Shown: piece by piece, positions 34,310-45,400 of the stretch | How positions within the stretch are numbered: position 1 is the stretch's first letter | Layout: every line of letters starts with the position of its first letter | Assembly (NCBI RefSeq): GCF_000002985.6 | Contig: NC_003283.11 | Coordinates: 17,919,501 to 17,983,500 of the forward strand | Source: Caenorhabditis elegans | Taxonomy: Eukaryota; Nematoda; Chromadorea; Rhabditida; Rhabditidae | Reading direction: 5' to 3' | DNA: 64,000 nt | The notes under the pieces: generated by a model | Seen by the model: only the letters and a program-made list of their open reading frames with translations | Database searches by the model: none | What the model was told of the DNA's origin: nothing | Program-made: the position numbers and the translations under genes

Positions 34310-34581
34310 TGGGGGGGGGGGGAACAGTTTTGGTATTTGTCATCTAAAAATCAATAAATCAAGCGAAAAAAAAGGCGGGGGAGGGGGGGGGGGGAAATTT
34401 TTTACAAGAAAACTTTTTCTCAGAAAAAATCGAAAATCACTTTTTTTGTGTGTGTTTGCGGGGGCGGTGTGGAAGGCGGAGCAAATGTAAAATCAATAAA
34501 AATTCAGAGTTATCTATATTTTACAACAGAAAAAAAAACACAAAAAAATTTTTAAAAATAAGGCGGGGGGGGGGGGGGGAG
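34310..34581 (+). repeat. Three poly-G tracts downstream of gck-3
   Basis: Uninterrupted or nearly uninterrupted G runs at about 34311-34322, 34377-34395 and 34565-34579. On the gck-3 coding strand they are C tracts, immediately 3' of its stop codon (34621). Runs this long can form G-quadruplexes; in C. elegans such tracts depend on the DOG-1 helicase for stability. Confidence 0.9.
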
Positions 34582-34620
34582 CTCGGCGGAAAATTCAAAA
34601 AAAGAAAAGAAAAAAATCGT

Positions 34621-37600
34621 TTAGTCGAGCAGCGAAATTTGGGCGAATCCGGTCAATGTCCGCTCGTCGGGGATCTGGAAAAAAATTTATAAAATAAAAA
34701 AAAATTTATAAAATATAAAATTTATAAAAAAGAAAATCTTTTTTTTTTTGGAAAATATTTCAAATTTTTGAAAAATAAATTATTTAATTTAATTTAATTT
34801 TTTTCGGGAAAAATCATAAAAAAATTGTAATAAAAAAAAAATTTCTCGAAAAATTTGAAAATATTCGACGAAAATTTCGATTTTTCCGTAAAAATTTCAA
34901 TAAAAAATTTTTTTTCTGAAACTGTTCAGATATTTGGCCAAAATTTCAACTTTTTGGAGGGAAAAAAGTGGAAAAAATTGAAAAAAAAAATTTTTTGAAA
35001 TAAAAAAACGTCAAAAAATTAGCAAATATTGCTTTTTTTTAGAAATTCGGCAAAAATTCACACTTTTCGAAAAAAAAATCAAAAAAAATAACTTTTTTCC
35101 CAGAAAATTCAAAAAAATATCGATTTTTCAAAAAAAATTCGTCAAAAATTCAATTTTTTATTTCAAAAAATTCAATATCTTTTTGGAATAAATTAACAAA
35201 TTTCAAACAAACTTATTCTTCAATTTTTTAAATTTTTTTTTGAGAAAAAAAATTCAAAAAGCCTAATTTTTGGAAAATATCTTAAAATGTTCAATTTTTT
35301 CAGAAAAATTTCACAGAAAATTTTCAAATTTATCACAAAAAATCCAAAAAAAAAAGATCTAATTTTTTTAAATTAAAAAATTTACCTCATTAGCGTGTAC
35401 TCCAGAATTCAATGCAAACGTTATCGACCGTCTATCAGACTTTGATTCAGCAAAATCGATAAGCTTCTGAAGGTTGGCAGCGACAATTACCAAATCGTGA
35501 CAGTCGATGAGTTCAGCGGTCACTAGTTCGTGAGCAATTCCTTCAACTGAAAAAGAAACGAGAAATCGATAAATTACCATCTAATAAGGGGTTATTCAAC
35601 TAATATTGCAAAATGTATTTAAATACTTATAGACTATTTGGGTCTACTGAACTACAAACTATTAGGTCTCCAAATAAGTTCCGAGTCAAAAATCATAACT
35701 TTGTTCGTTGCGTATCGATTTTTATGAAACTGTGGGAATTTATGTTATCAACGATGATCTTTCATTTGACAATAGTCACAAAATTTTTTGACCGTCCGAA
35801 GTGCCCTAACTCAGAGCCAATTTTTCAGACATTTTTCAGATCTCGCTTTTTTTAACCTTTGAATTGAGGTTTGTGTGAGGATTTTGCTTTGTTTAGAATA
35901 CATTATTAGAAAACGACAAAAGTTTGGAAAAAAATCCGTCCAAAAAATTTTTTTTTGGTTGGTCGTCAAAAAATCTTCAAAAAAAATTTTTGTCGAAAAT
36001 TCTTGATTTTTTATACAAAAATGATGTAACCATGTGCAAACTATTTTTAAACATACAAAACATTTGAGTATGAAATTTGGATCTCGAGAAATACTCAAAA
36101 AACTCGAAAATAATTCGAAAAAGCTGTGTTTTCTGTTATTATTTTAGTTTAATGGTTTTATTTCAAAATAAGACAAAACCCATTAAAAATGTTCAAAAAA
36201 ATAAAATAAAAATTACTTCAAAAAGTCGGTAAAATTTGAAAAAAATGTAATTTTCAGTTCAATAATTGAATAAATTTCTATTTTTCAGAACACATGATTC
36301 CATTATTGTCGGAGCAAAAACCTATGTTCGAAAAATGTGAAAAATTAGATTTCTCAACACAAAACACCTAAAAATTCGCAAAAAATCTAAATTTTCTGAA
36401 ATAATTACTGAAAAACCTCAACTTTCAGCAAAAATCGCTAAAAAATTGGAAAAAAATTGCAAAATTTTAAAAAAACATTATTGAAAAAGTCGTTAAAAAT
36501 TCTCAAAAAACAGAATTTTTCCACAAAAATCGTCGTTCCAAAACTCAGTTTTCTGTCAAATTTCCCTCTGGCTTCTCTGGCTTCACAGTATATTTTACTC
36601 TCTGGCTTCACAGTATATTTTACTTTTAGTAAAATATTCCGTACCAGTATCAGCCGACTTTGTATAGTCAAACTTGATATCATTGAGCTCTCGCTGTTGA
36701 TTCCGAACTCTGAGCACCATATTCAACGTCTCTGGACACGGAGTGGTGGCTCCTCCACCTTCCTGAGCACTTGGAGCACCACTTGCTGCTCCTCCAGTGG
36801 CTCCTCCAGCAGCTCCAGCTGCTCCAGCTCCTGATGCTGAAGCACTAGCCTTCTTCTTCTTCTTTTCACGTTCCTCATCCTCCAAATCACTATCATCATC
36901 ACTTTCTTGTGGTGAGTCGTATTCAAATTCCCAATTTCCGTGAGCATCTTTACGCAACTTTCCAGAAGCCACTTTTTTCGACGAGTGATGGGCGACTACT
37001 GGAACTGAAGCGAGATTCTCAATGAGAGTATGTACCAGATATTTCTTGTCTTTTCCTTTTTTGAAGAACGAATATTTCAAGAGTTCGGAGGCTGTTGGAC
37101 GCTTTGCTGGGTCTTTCTGAAATTAGAATTGATAGAATCGGTGGCAAACCGGGGCAAACCGGCAAAATGCCCGACTTGAAAATTTCCGGCAAATTGCCGT
37201 TTTTCGAGTTTCCGGCAAATTCGTCAAATCGGCAAATTGGTGATATTGCCGAAAGTCTGGCAAATATCTGGCAAATTGCAGTTTTCGAGTTTCCGGCAAA
37301 TTCGTCAAATCGGCAAATTGGTGATATTGCCGAAAATTCTGAAAACTGGCAAAATGCCCGACTTGAAAATTTACGGCAAATTGCCGTTTTCGAGTTTCCG
37401 GCAAATTCGTCAAATCGGCAAATTGGTGATATTGCCGAAAATTCTGAAAACTGGCAAAATGCCCGACTTGAAAATTTACGGCAAACTGCCGTTTTCGAGT
37501 TTCCGGCAAATTCGTCAAATCGGCAAATTGGTGATATTGCCGAAAATTCTGAAAACCGGCAATTTGCCCATCTGTCCAATTTGCCGGAAAAGAGGCAATT

Positions 37601-40600
37601 GTCGGAATTGAGAATTTCCGGCAAATTCGGCAAAGCGGCAAAATGCCCGAATTGAAAATTTCAGCCAAAGTAGGCATATTGCCGTTTTTAAATTTCCGGC
37701 AAATCGTCAACTTGCCGGAATTTTAAATTTCCGGCAAATTGTAGTTTTGCACCTTTTTTTTGTTGGTAATTTCAATTTTAATCGACAAAATTGCACGCAT
37801 CCTAAACTTTTCGGCAATTTGCCGGTTTGCCGAAAATGAAAATTTCTGGCAAATTCTCTAAATTGTCGATTTGCCGGAAATCCTCTATTCCCGTAATTGG
37901 ATAAAATTGCCAAAAATTCTGAAAACCGGCAATTTGCCGGAATTGAAAATTGCCCGGAAAATCACCGAAAATGAAAATTTCCGGCAAATCGCTAACTTGC
38001 CGGAATTGTAAATTTCCGGCAAATCGCCAACTTGCCGGAATTGAAAATATCCGGCAAATCGGCAACTTGCCGGAATTGTAAATTTCCGGTAAATCGCCAA
38101 ATTGCCGGAATTGAAAATATCCGGCAAATCGCCAACTTGCCGGAATTGAAAATATCCGGCAAATCGCCAACTTGCCGGAATTGAAAATATCCGGCAAATC
38201 GGCAACTTGCCGGAATTGTAAATTTCCGGTAAATCGCCAAATTGCCGGAATTGAAAATTGCCCGGAAAATCACCGAAAATGAAAATTTCCGGCAAATCGG
38301 AAAATTGCCGGAATTGTAAATTTCCGGCAAATCGCCAACTTGCCGGAATTGAAAATATCCGGCAAATCGGCAAATTGCCGGAATTGTAAATTTCCGGCAA
38401 ATCACCAACTTGCCGGAATTGAAAATATCCGGCAAATCGGCAAATTGCCGGAATTGTAAATTTCCGGCAAATCACCAACTTGCCGGAATTGAAAATATCC
38501 GGCAAATCGGCAAATTGCCGGAATTGTAAATTTCCGGCGAATCGCCAAATTGCCGAAAATTAAAAAAAATTGCCGGTTTGCCGATTTTGCCGAAAACTTT
38601 CGGCGTTTGCCTTTTTTCCAGGCAATTTGGAAATTTTGCCGGAATTTAAAATTTCCGAAAATGAAAACATTTCCGGCAATAAGGATTATGTTATATGTTA
38701 TATAAACTTGTGTAAAACACATAATTTTAACCACTTTTTCTCTTCAATTGCCGAACACACAAATTTACCTGCAAACAATCGCGAATCAGTGTCTTAAACG
38801 ATTTTCCATAAGCCTTATATTGATCTTTTCTCTCAGCATTAGTCTCAAGTGTTGGTGGATCATTTTGAAGTGTTAGCATAAGGACTTTCATTGGTGGATA
38901 TTTATGATAGGGAGCTGTTCCGGTGGCAAGTTCAATCGCAAGAATTCCAAGTGACCAAATGTCAGCTTTAAAATCATATCCTTGTACTTGTTCCATTACT
39001 TCTGGTGCCATCCAACACGGAGTGCCCACAAATGTGTGACGAACTTTCTGGAAAAAAACAGGAGGGGTTTTTTTGTTTTGTTTAAAACGAGTTCAACTCT
39101 CCACCACGGGAAAATTTTTTGCGCGAATTTTTTCATCCCAAAAAAAAGGTAAATAAAAAATTAGCGCAATGAATCTTATTTTGGCACTCTCTCATGTCCT
39201 GTCCTATGCATGTTTAATACTTTTATGTCCACTACTTTCATGTTCCCACCCATTATTCATCTCCCTGACACCCGCACATTCATGTACCAACTAATCAACT
39301 TTTCAGATGATAATTCATTTTCTGTATGTTTATTATCAATTTTTTTGATTATTATCAATCTCTCTATCACAGGCAAAGCGGAAAGTGCCCAAAACGGTCC
39401 GTTCACGGACCGGGAACGGCTCAAATTTAAGAACAGTTCACGGTTCGATTCCCGGTCCGTCAACGGACCGTAATTGAACCGTAAAGAGACTAAAAAATGG
39501 GAAAATTTTTTCACCCTCCAGCTGCCCCCTTTTTCTTTCCCAATGCTCCACCGAGCTCCGGTCTTGCTTCAGACCGTCTTCCGGTGATCCTTCGTTGTAG
39601 CAATTCTATCTGCCTCAGCCGGGGTTGAACTTGTCCACTGCCTGTCGATTGATTACTGGCCCATCACCTTACCGTTTGGCCATTACACGCGAGGATAATC
39701 AATAGACTTCGCATAAATAGCGATCAGCTCGCGCTCGCGCATTTTCTTCTGGTTTTCACGTCTTACACCAACTTTTTCGATTGTATTTTCAGTAGTTTCT
39801 GATTCTCCATCTTGCCGTTGGACTTATATGAAAGCGAACGATAACAATTGACAGTTTCGTGTAGTTCAGAACTTATTTCGCATATTTCTCAACATCTACC
39901 TATACGTGCTCCATCTACTTGTAATACAGAAATGGTACTTACCATATTTCCTCTATTAGTCTTGCATGCAAGACTAATTTTCGATTGGACCGGGTTGCAA
40001 TACTAATAGAGGAAATAAGGTATATGCGTTCTACTTGAATGATACCTTAATTTCTTAAAATACACACGGAACAGAAACGATATCAGGAATGATTCCAGAA
40101 TGTATTGTTAGTAAAATATTTTATGATATTTCAAAAAATGCTCCTGTTGCTCAGCTGAAGAAGACCAGCAGAGAGAGAGTGATCGTTGAGTATATTCAGT
40201 ATCTACCCAATTGTGGCATTTCATCTTTTTTTATTGATATGTTTATAGGATTACATTAATATAACCTCTTTTACACACAATGTCATGCTTAATAGCCTCA
40301 GTTAGATCGCATGCGATTACGGGCAGCGTACGGACCAGTTGGACGGATGATAGACAAAATGGTTGCCCAGAGGAATTTTTTTCATGAAAATTGAGTTTTT
40401 GAAGTACCTACAATGCTATTTGGTTCATTGTAGCCAGTTGGCTAATTTTTTGCCTGATTCAAGGTTTAGTTTTAAAAAGTGCAGTTTTGCCGACCGGGAC
40501 GGTTAATTTACGGACCATCTACGGACCGGCTACGGCCAAACTACGGATGATCACCAAAACGGAGGATAATACAAAAAAAATTTTTCATGAAAATGGAGTT

Positions 40601-42380
40601 TTTGAAGTGCCTACACTCTCCTTTGACTAATTTGAGCACTTTTTCCGTGCTAGAACCTGAAATTTTCAAAAATAAAAATTTGGTGCCCGGGACGGTTCAT
40701 TTACGGTCCGTCTACGGGCCGGCGACGGACCGTCTACGGACCGGAAACGGCCCAACTACGGCTCAAGAGCCATCTCGGTCGGTAAATGTGGTTTTTGCTC
40801 TAAATAATGCATTTAACGACGTAAAAATGCTTGAATTAGCCAACTGGTATCATAGGTATTTTAAAAAAATTCGTTTTCTTAAAATCCATTTTTTCCTCTT
40901 AATGGCCATTTTTTACATTCCCCGTAGTTTGCCCGTAATTGGTCCGTCCCGCTTTTCATATCCGTAGTTCACCCGTTAATGGTCCGTTCCCGGTCCAAGA
41001 TCCGTAAACGGACCGTACCCGCTTTGCCTGTGTATGATGTTTAGGCCTTAACTTATTCATGTCTATTCACTATTTATTTTTGATCACGATTTCAATCGTA
41101 ATAAATACAATAAAATACAATACTCCAAATTTTCCCCTGATTCCGAGTTTTCAGGACAAAAAAAAAGGGAAAATGCTTCAAATTTGCTCTAAAAAGCTCT
41201 CGGAAATTATGCCTAAAACAGAAATTTTCATTTTTTTTTTTGCGAAAAATCACAGAAATAAACGAAATTCACAGTTTGGCACTGTTAAAGGTGGAGTACC
41301 GAAACCTGAGGCATTTTTTTTTTCAGACCCAAATTTAGGTCCAAAACTACCGAATTTTGTAATGAGACGTTCTGAAAATTTCTCAAAAAAAAGTTATGGC
41401 GGTTCAAAGTTCGGCAGAATAAGGCTCATTTTTAGCTAAAATCAATATTTTTTCCAACTTCTCAGTGTCGCAACGTCTGGAACCTAATTTTTATTTATTC
41501 ATCACTTATTAATAAATATTGTGGTTTTTGATTAGGCGTTTATTCGTTGATTTAGGTACATTTATGGTCTTTGAGGAACAAAATGTAACTTTTATTTGTG
41601 CCCCACTGACCATAAATGTTCTTAAATCAACGGATAAATGCCCACTCAAAAACCACAATATTTATTAAAAAGTGATGAATAAATAAAAATTAGGTTCCAG
41701 ACGTTGCGACACTGAGAAGTTGGAAAAAATATTGATTTTAGCTAAAAATGAGCCTTATTCTGCCGAACTTTGAACCGCCATAACTTTTTTTTGAGAAATT
41801 TTCAGAACGTCTCATTACAAAATTCGGTAGTTTTGGACCTAAATTTGGGTCTGAAAAAAAAAATGCCTCAGGTTTCGGTACTCCACCTTTAACAGTGCCA
41901 AACTGTGAATTTCGTTTATTTCTGTGATTTTTCGCAAAAAAAAAATGAAAATTCCTGTTTTAGGCATAATTTCCGAGCTTTTTAGAGCAAATTTGAAGCA
42001 TTTTCCCTTTTTTTGTCACGAAATTATAATAGGTTTTCCGAAAAATCAAACATTTTCTAGCACAATTTTAACAGGAAATTTAGATGGTGAAAATATGGAA
42101 TTTTGGTTGAACTAGAGAAAAAAAAAGTCGTTTCCAGTGTTTTTTAAACCATAACCATTAAATCCCCCTTATAAGGACTTGGTGGGTCTGCTGGACTACA
42201 AACTACAAAGATATAATTAGCAGACCCAAACCTTTTTATATGGAATTTTGTAAATTTTGGCAGGTTTTGAGTAAAATTTCGAAAAGTTCAGAGTTTTTAA
42301 AGGTAAAATTTTTTTTATGAATAACTGAAATTTTGAGCATTATATATATATATATATATAGCATTATTTATATATATAGT

Positions 42381-42424
<44 letters not shown>

Positions 42425-45400
42425 ATAGGTATATATATGTATATGTCAAATTTATATGTTTTCTTATTTTTGTAAACATATTTTCCGATTTTTCGGAAAA
42501 TCGAAAAACCGACATCGTTAGGTTTCCAATTTCGAAAAAAAATTTTTGAGAAATAATTTTTTGCGGGAAATCCAAATTTCAGATTTCAGCAAATTTTTCG
42601 GAAAACGTTTAAAATTTGACGAAATTCTAGAATTTACATTCCAAAAATTCGGATTTTTCAGCGTTTTTACTCAAAACCGCGCCAAAATTCTCAAATTTCC
42701 ATCGAAAAACATGGAATTTTCAGTTTTTCAGTCAATTTTTTGTGGTGGAATTTTCAATAAAAAAGCAGCATTATTACCTGACGTGACAAATCACCACCAG
42801 AAGAAGCAAGCCATCCAGATACTCCAAAATCGGCAATTTGAATAGTTCCATCGTCGGCGAGCAGTATGTTGCCGGCTTTAATGTCACGATGAATTTGTCC
42901 GTTTAAATGGAAATATTCGAGTCCTTTTAGTACTTCACGGAGTACTGTAGCAATTGATACTTCATCGAGGACACCGAATTGCGCCTGTTCTTTTCCAATT
43001 GCCTGAAATTTGAAGATGGACATTTTTGCGCGGGAAACGGGGAGAGCAGCCGACAGTTAACGGGACCGTCAAAAGCGGCCGACACCTCCGGGGTCCTAGG
43101 GGTTCCAAAAACAGAAGCAGCCGGCCCCCGAACAGGTTTTCATAAGAAAGCCGCGGACATATTCCGGGTGTGCGATTTTCGCTTAACGGGACCGTGGAAG
43201 GGAGCAGCCGACATATCCGGGGCCCTAGGGATCCCCCGGGACCCGGGCTCTAAAAACTGGGCAATGAAGCATCCGACATCTCAGGGGCCCTAGGGATCCC
43301 CAATCAGAAGCAGCAGACACCTAATGGGTTTTCAAAAAAGAAGCAGCCGACATTCCACCGGGCACTTGAAATGTTCAATAAAGCAGCCGACGTCCCACGG
43401 GTCTCCAAGTGAGAGCTGCCGGCATATTCCGGGTGTGGGGATTTTTTGAGGAAAAATTGTTGTTTTTTTTTGCCAAAAATCAATAAAAAAATGCCTTTCT
43501 AGCTTGAAATTATAGGAAATTGTAATTTTTTAGCTCAAAAGTTCAAGAAAAAATAGATTAGCGTTATAAAATGCTTCAAAAACTGCATTTTTCGACTTAA
43601 AAATTCAGAAAAATTCGATTTTTAGCTTAATAATCGTCAAAAAACCGATTTTTCGGCTCAAAATTGTTCCTATTTTCGCAATTTTTGTTGACTAAAAATT
43701 AGTTAAAAACAGGCCCTCCCGGGTACTCAGAAATGTGTACTGAAGCAGCCGACATCTCCTGGGCACTCAAAACGGGAGCAGCGGCGGACGTCTCACGAGT
43801 TTCGATAAAATTGCAGCCGACACCCAAGGGTGCCCAAGTTGGAGCAGCCGACGCCTCGCTGGTTTCCCTAACAAAAAATGCAGCGCCGACGAATTTGCGG
43901 GTCCCGGAAAAACGCGCGTGCGTGTTACTGCGGAATAAAAAAGCAGCCGACATCTCCCGGGACCCGGATTTTTCTGGGGGTTTTTCAGGCCAAAACTTGA
44001 CCTCCTCACCTTAACTTTGCGTTTCAAAATGTCAAGCATTGAACCACAATTGAGTAGACGCATAACAACCCATAGTTCTTCTTGTGCAATAAATGATGTA
44101 TAATAGCTAACAACATTCGGATGATTACACTGGGACATTGCCTGAATCTCATGACTTAGCTCATCAACCGATGTTTGACACTTTTCCAGATTTATGCATT
44201 TGATGGCGACTTTCTCGTTTCGTGGAAGGCAGTAGGCCTGCAAAAAAATTGTGGGAATTTTAAAGGTAGAGCCGACCGAAATTTGAGACTTTTGCTTTTT
44301 TAGACCCAAATTTGGTCCAGATCTCCGAATTTTGTAATGAGACATTCTGAAAATTTCTCAAAAAAAAGTTATGGCGGTTCAAAGTTTGGCAAAATAAAGC
44401 CCATATTCAGCTAAAATCAATATTTTTTCCAACTTCTCAGTGTCACAATGCCTGGAACCTAATTCTTATTTAATTATCACTTTTTAATAAATATTGTGGT
44501 TTTTGAGTGGGCGTTTATTCGTTGATTTAGGTACATTTATGGTCTTTGGGGTACAAAATTTAACTTTTATTTGTGCCCCACTGACATATGTACTTAAATC
44601 AACGAATAAACGCCCACTCAAAAACCACAATATTTATTAAAAAGTGATGAATAAATAAAAATTAGGTTCCAGGTATTGTGGCACTGAGAAGTTGGAAAAA
44701 ATTTTGATTTTAGCTAAAAATGAGCTTTATTCGGCCGAACCGCCATAACTTTTTTTTTGAGAAATTTTCAGAACGTCTCATTACAAAATTCGGTAGTTTT
44801 GGACCAATTTTAATAAAACATTAATAAAACAAAAGTCTCGATACTCACCACCTTAAAGTAAAATTAGGTGAAAATCAACATTTTCACCACTTTTCTCTTG
44901 AAAAAAACGAGATTTTTCGGAAAAATTTAAATTTCCCGCCGAAATTTGGGGTTTTCTAGCGATTTTTCCGGGTTTTTCCAAAGACAAATTAAAATTTTGG
45001 CTGAAAAATTGAATTTTTCAGATTCAAATTCGTTTTTCTGAAGGTGTCCAGTTGAAAAATGTGGAATTTTTACGCAAAAATTCAATTTTTGATGGATTTT
45101 TCGTTATTTTGCTCATTTTTGAGAGGAAAATCACGGCTCACTTCGTGGTGAGACCCGTCGAAAATTTTTTTTCGGGGGAAATTTAAATTTTCTGAGAAAA
45201 AACAATTTTTTGGCGGGAAATTCAAATTTTTTGAGAGAAAAAAAAATTTTTTGACGGGAAATTTAAATTTTCTGAGAAAAAAAAATTTTTTTGGCGGGAA
45301 ATTTAAATTTTCTGAGAAAAAAAAATTTTTGGCGAGAAATTTAAATTTTCTGAGAAAAAAAAAATTTTCGGCGGGAGATTCAAATTTTCTGAGAAAAAAA

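Larger units (their letters stand above)
29529..34620. other. Large intergenic region, dpy-21 promoter side to gck-3 3' side
   Basis: The first ~2.1 kb is A/T-rich with three foldbacks. Then 31640-33250 has much higher G+C, with a (TG)n run and a GCTC-N3-GAGC array. Then 33260-34300 is A/T-rich with periodic TTTTT/AAAAA runs, ending in three poly-G tracts. ORFs in 31640-33190 look like translated low-complexity sequence, and I cannot support a gene. Promoters and untranslated exons of dpy-21 may lie here. Confidence 0.5.
39368..41032. mobile_element. 1.67-kb element with 14-bp inverted ends CACAGGCAAAGCGG
   Basis: The ends are exact 14-bp inverted repeats, flanked on both sides by TAT (a possible 3-bp target duplication). 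Both outer parts carry multiple CGGACCGTCTACGGACCGG-like words. The inner part (about 39500-40300) is unrelated sequence: a tRNA-like stretch, a short hairpin and a 55-codon open frame. It lies in gck-3 intron 39048-42777. I see no transposase. Confidence 0.75.

Noticed and set aside
37019..38505. Long ORFs on both strands (up to ~206 codons)
   Set aside because: They are translations of 105-bp and 35-bp tandem repeats. Several frames are open at once because the units lack stops. One also runs into the true gck-3 exon at 36645-37116.
37960..38560. CRISPR-like array of regular repeats
   Set aside because: There are no unique spacers; the units are contiguous, and the genome is a nematode.
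40090..40260. 55-codon ORF inside the CACAGGC element
   Set aside because: Open but short, with no recognised domain, no clear splice partner, and inside a repeat. Mentioned as possible captured sequence only.
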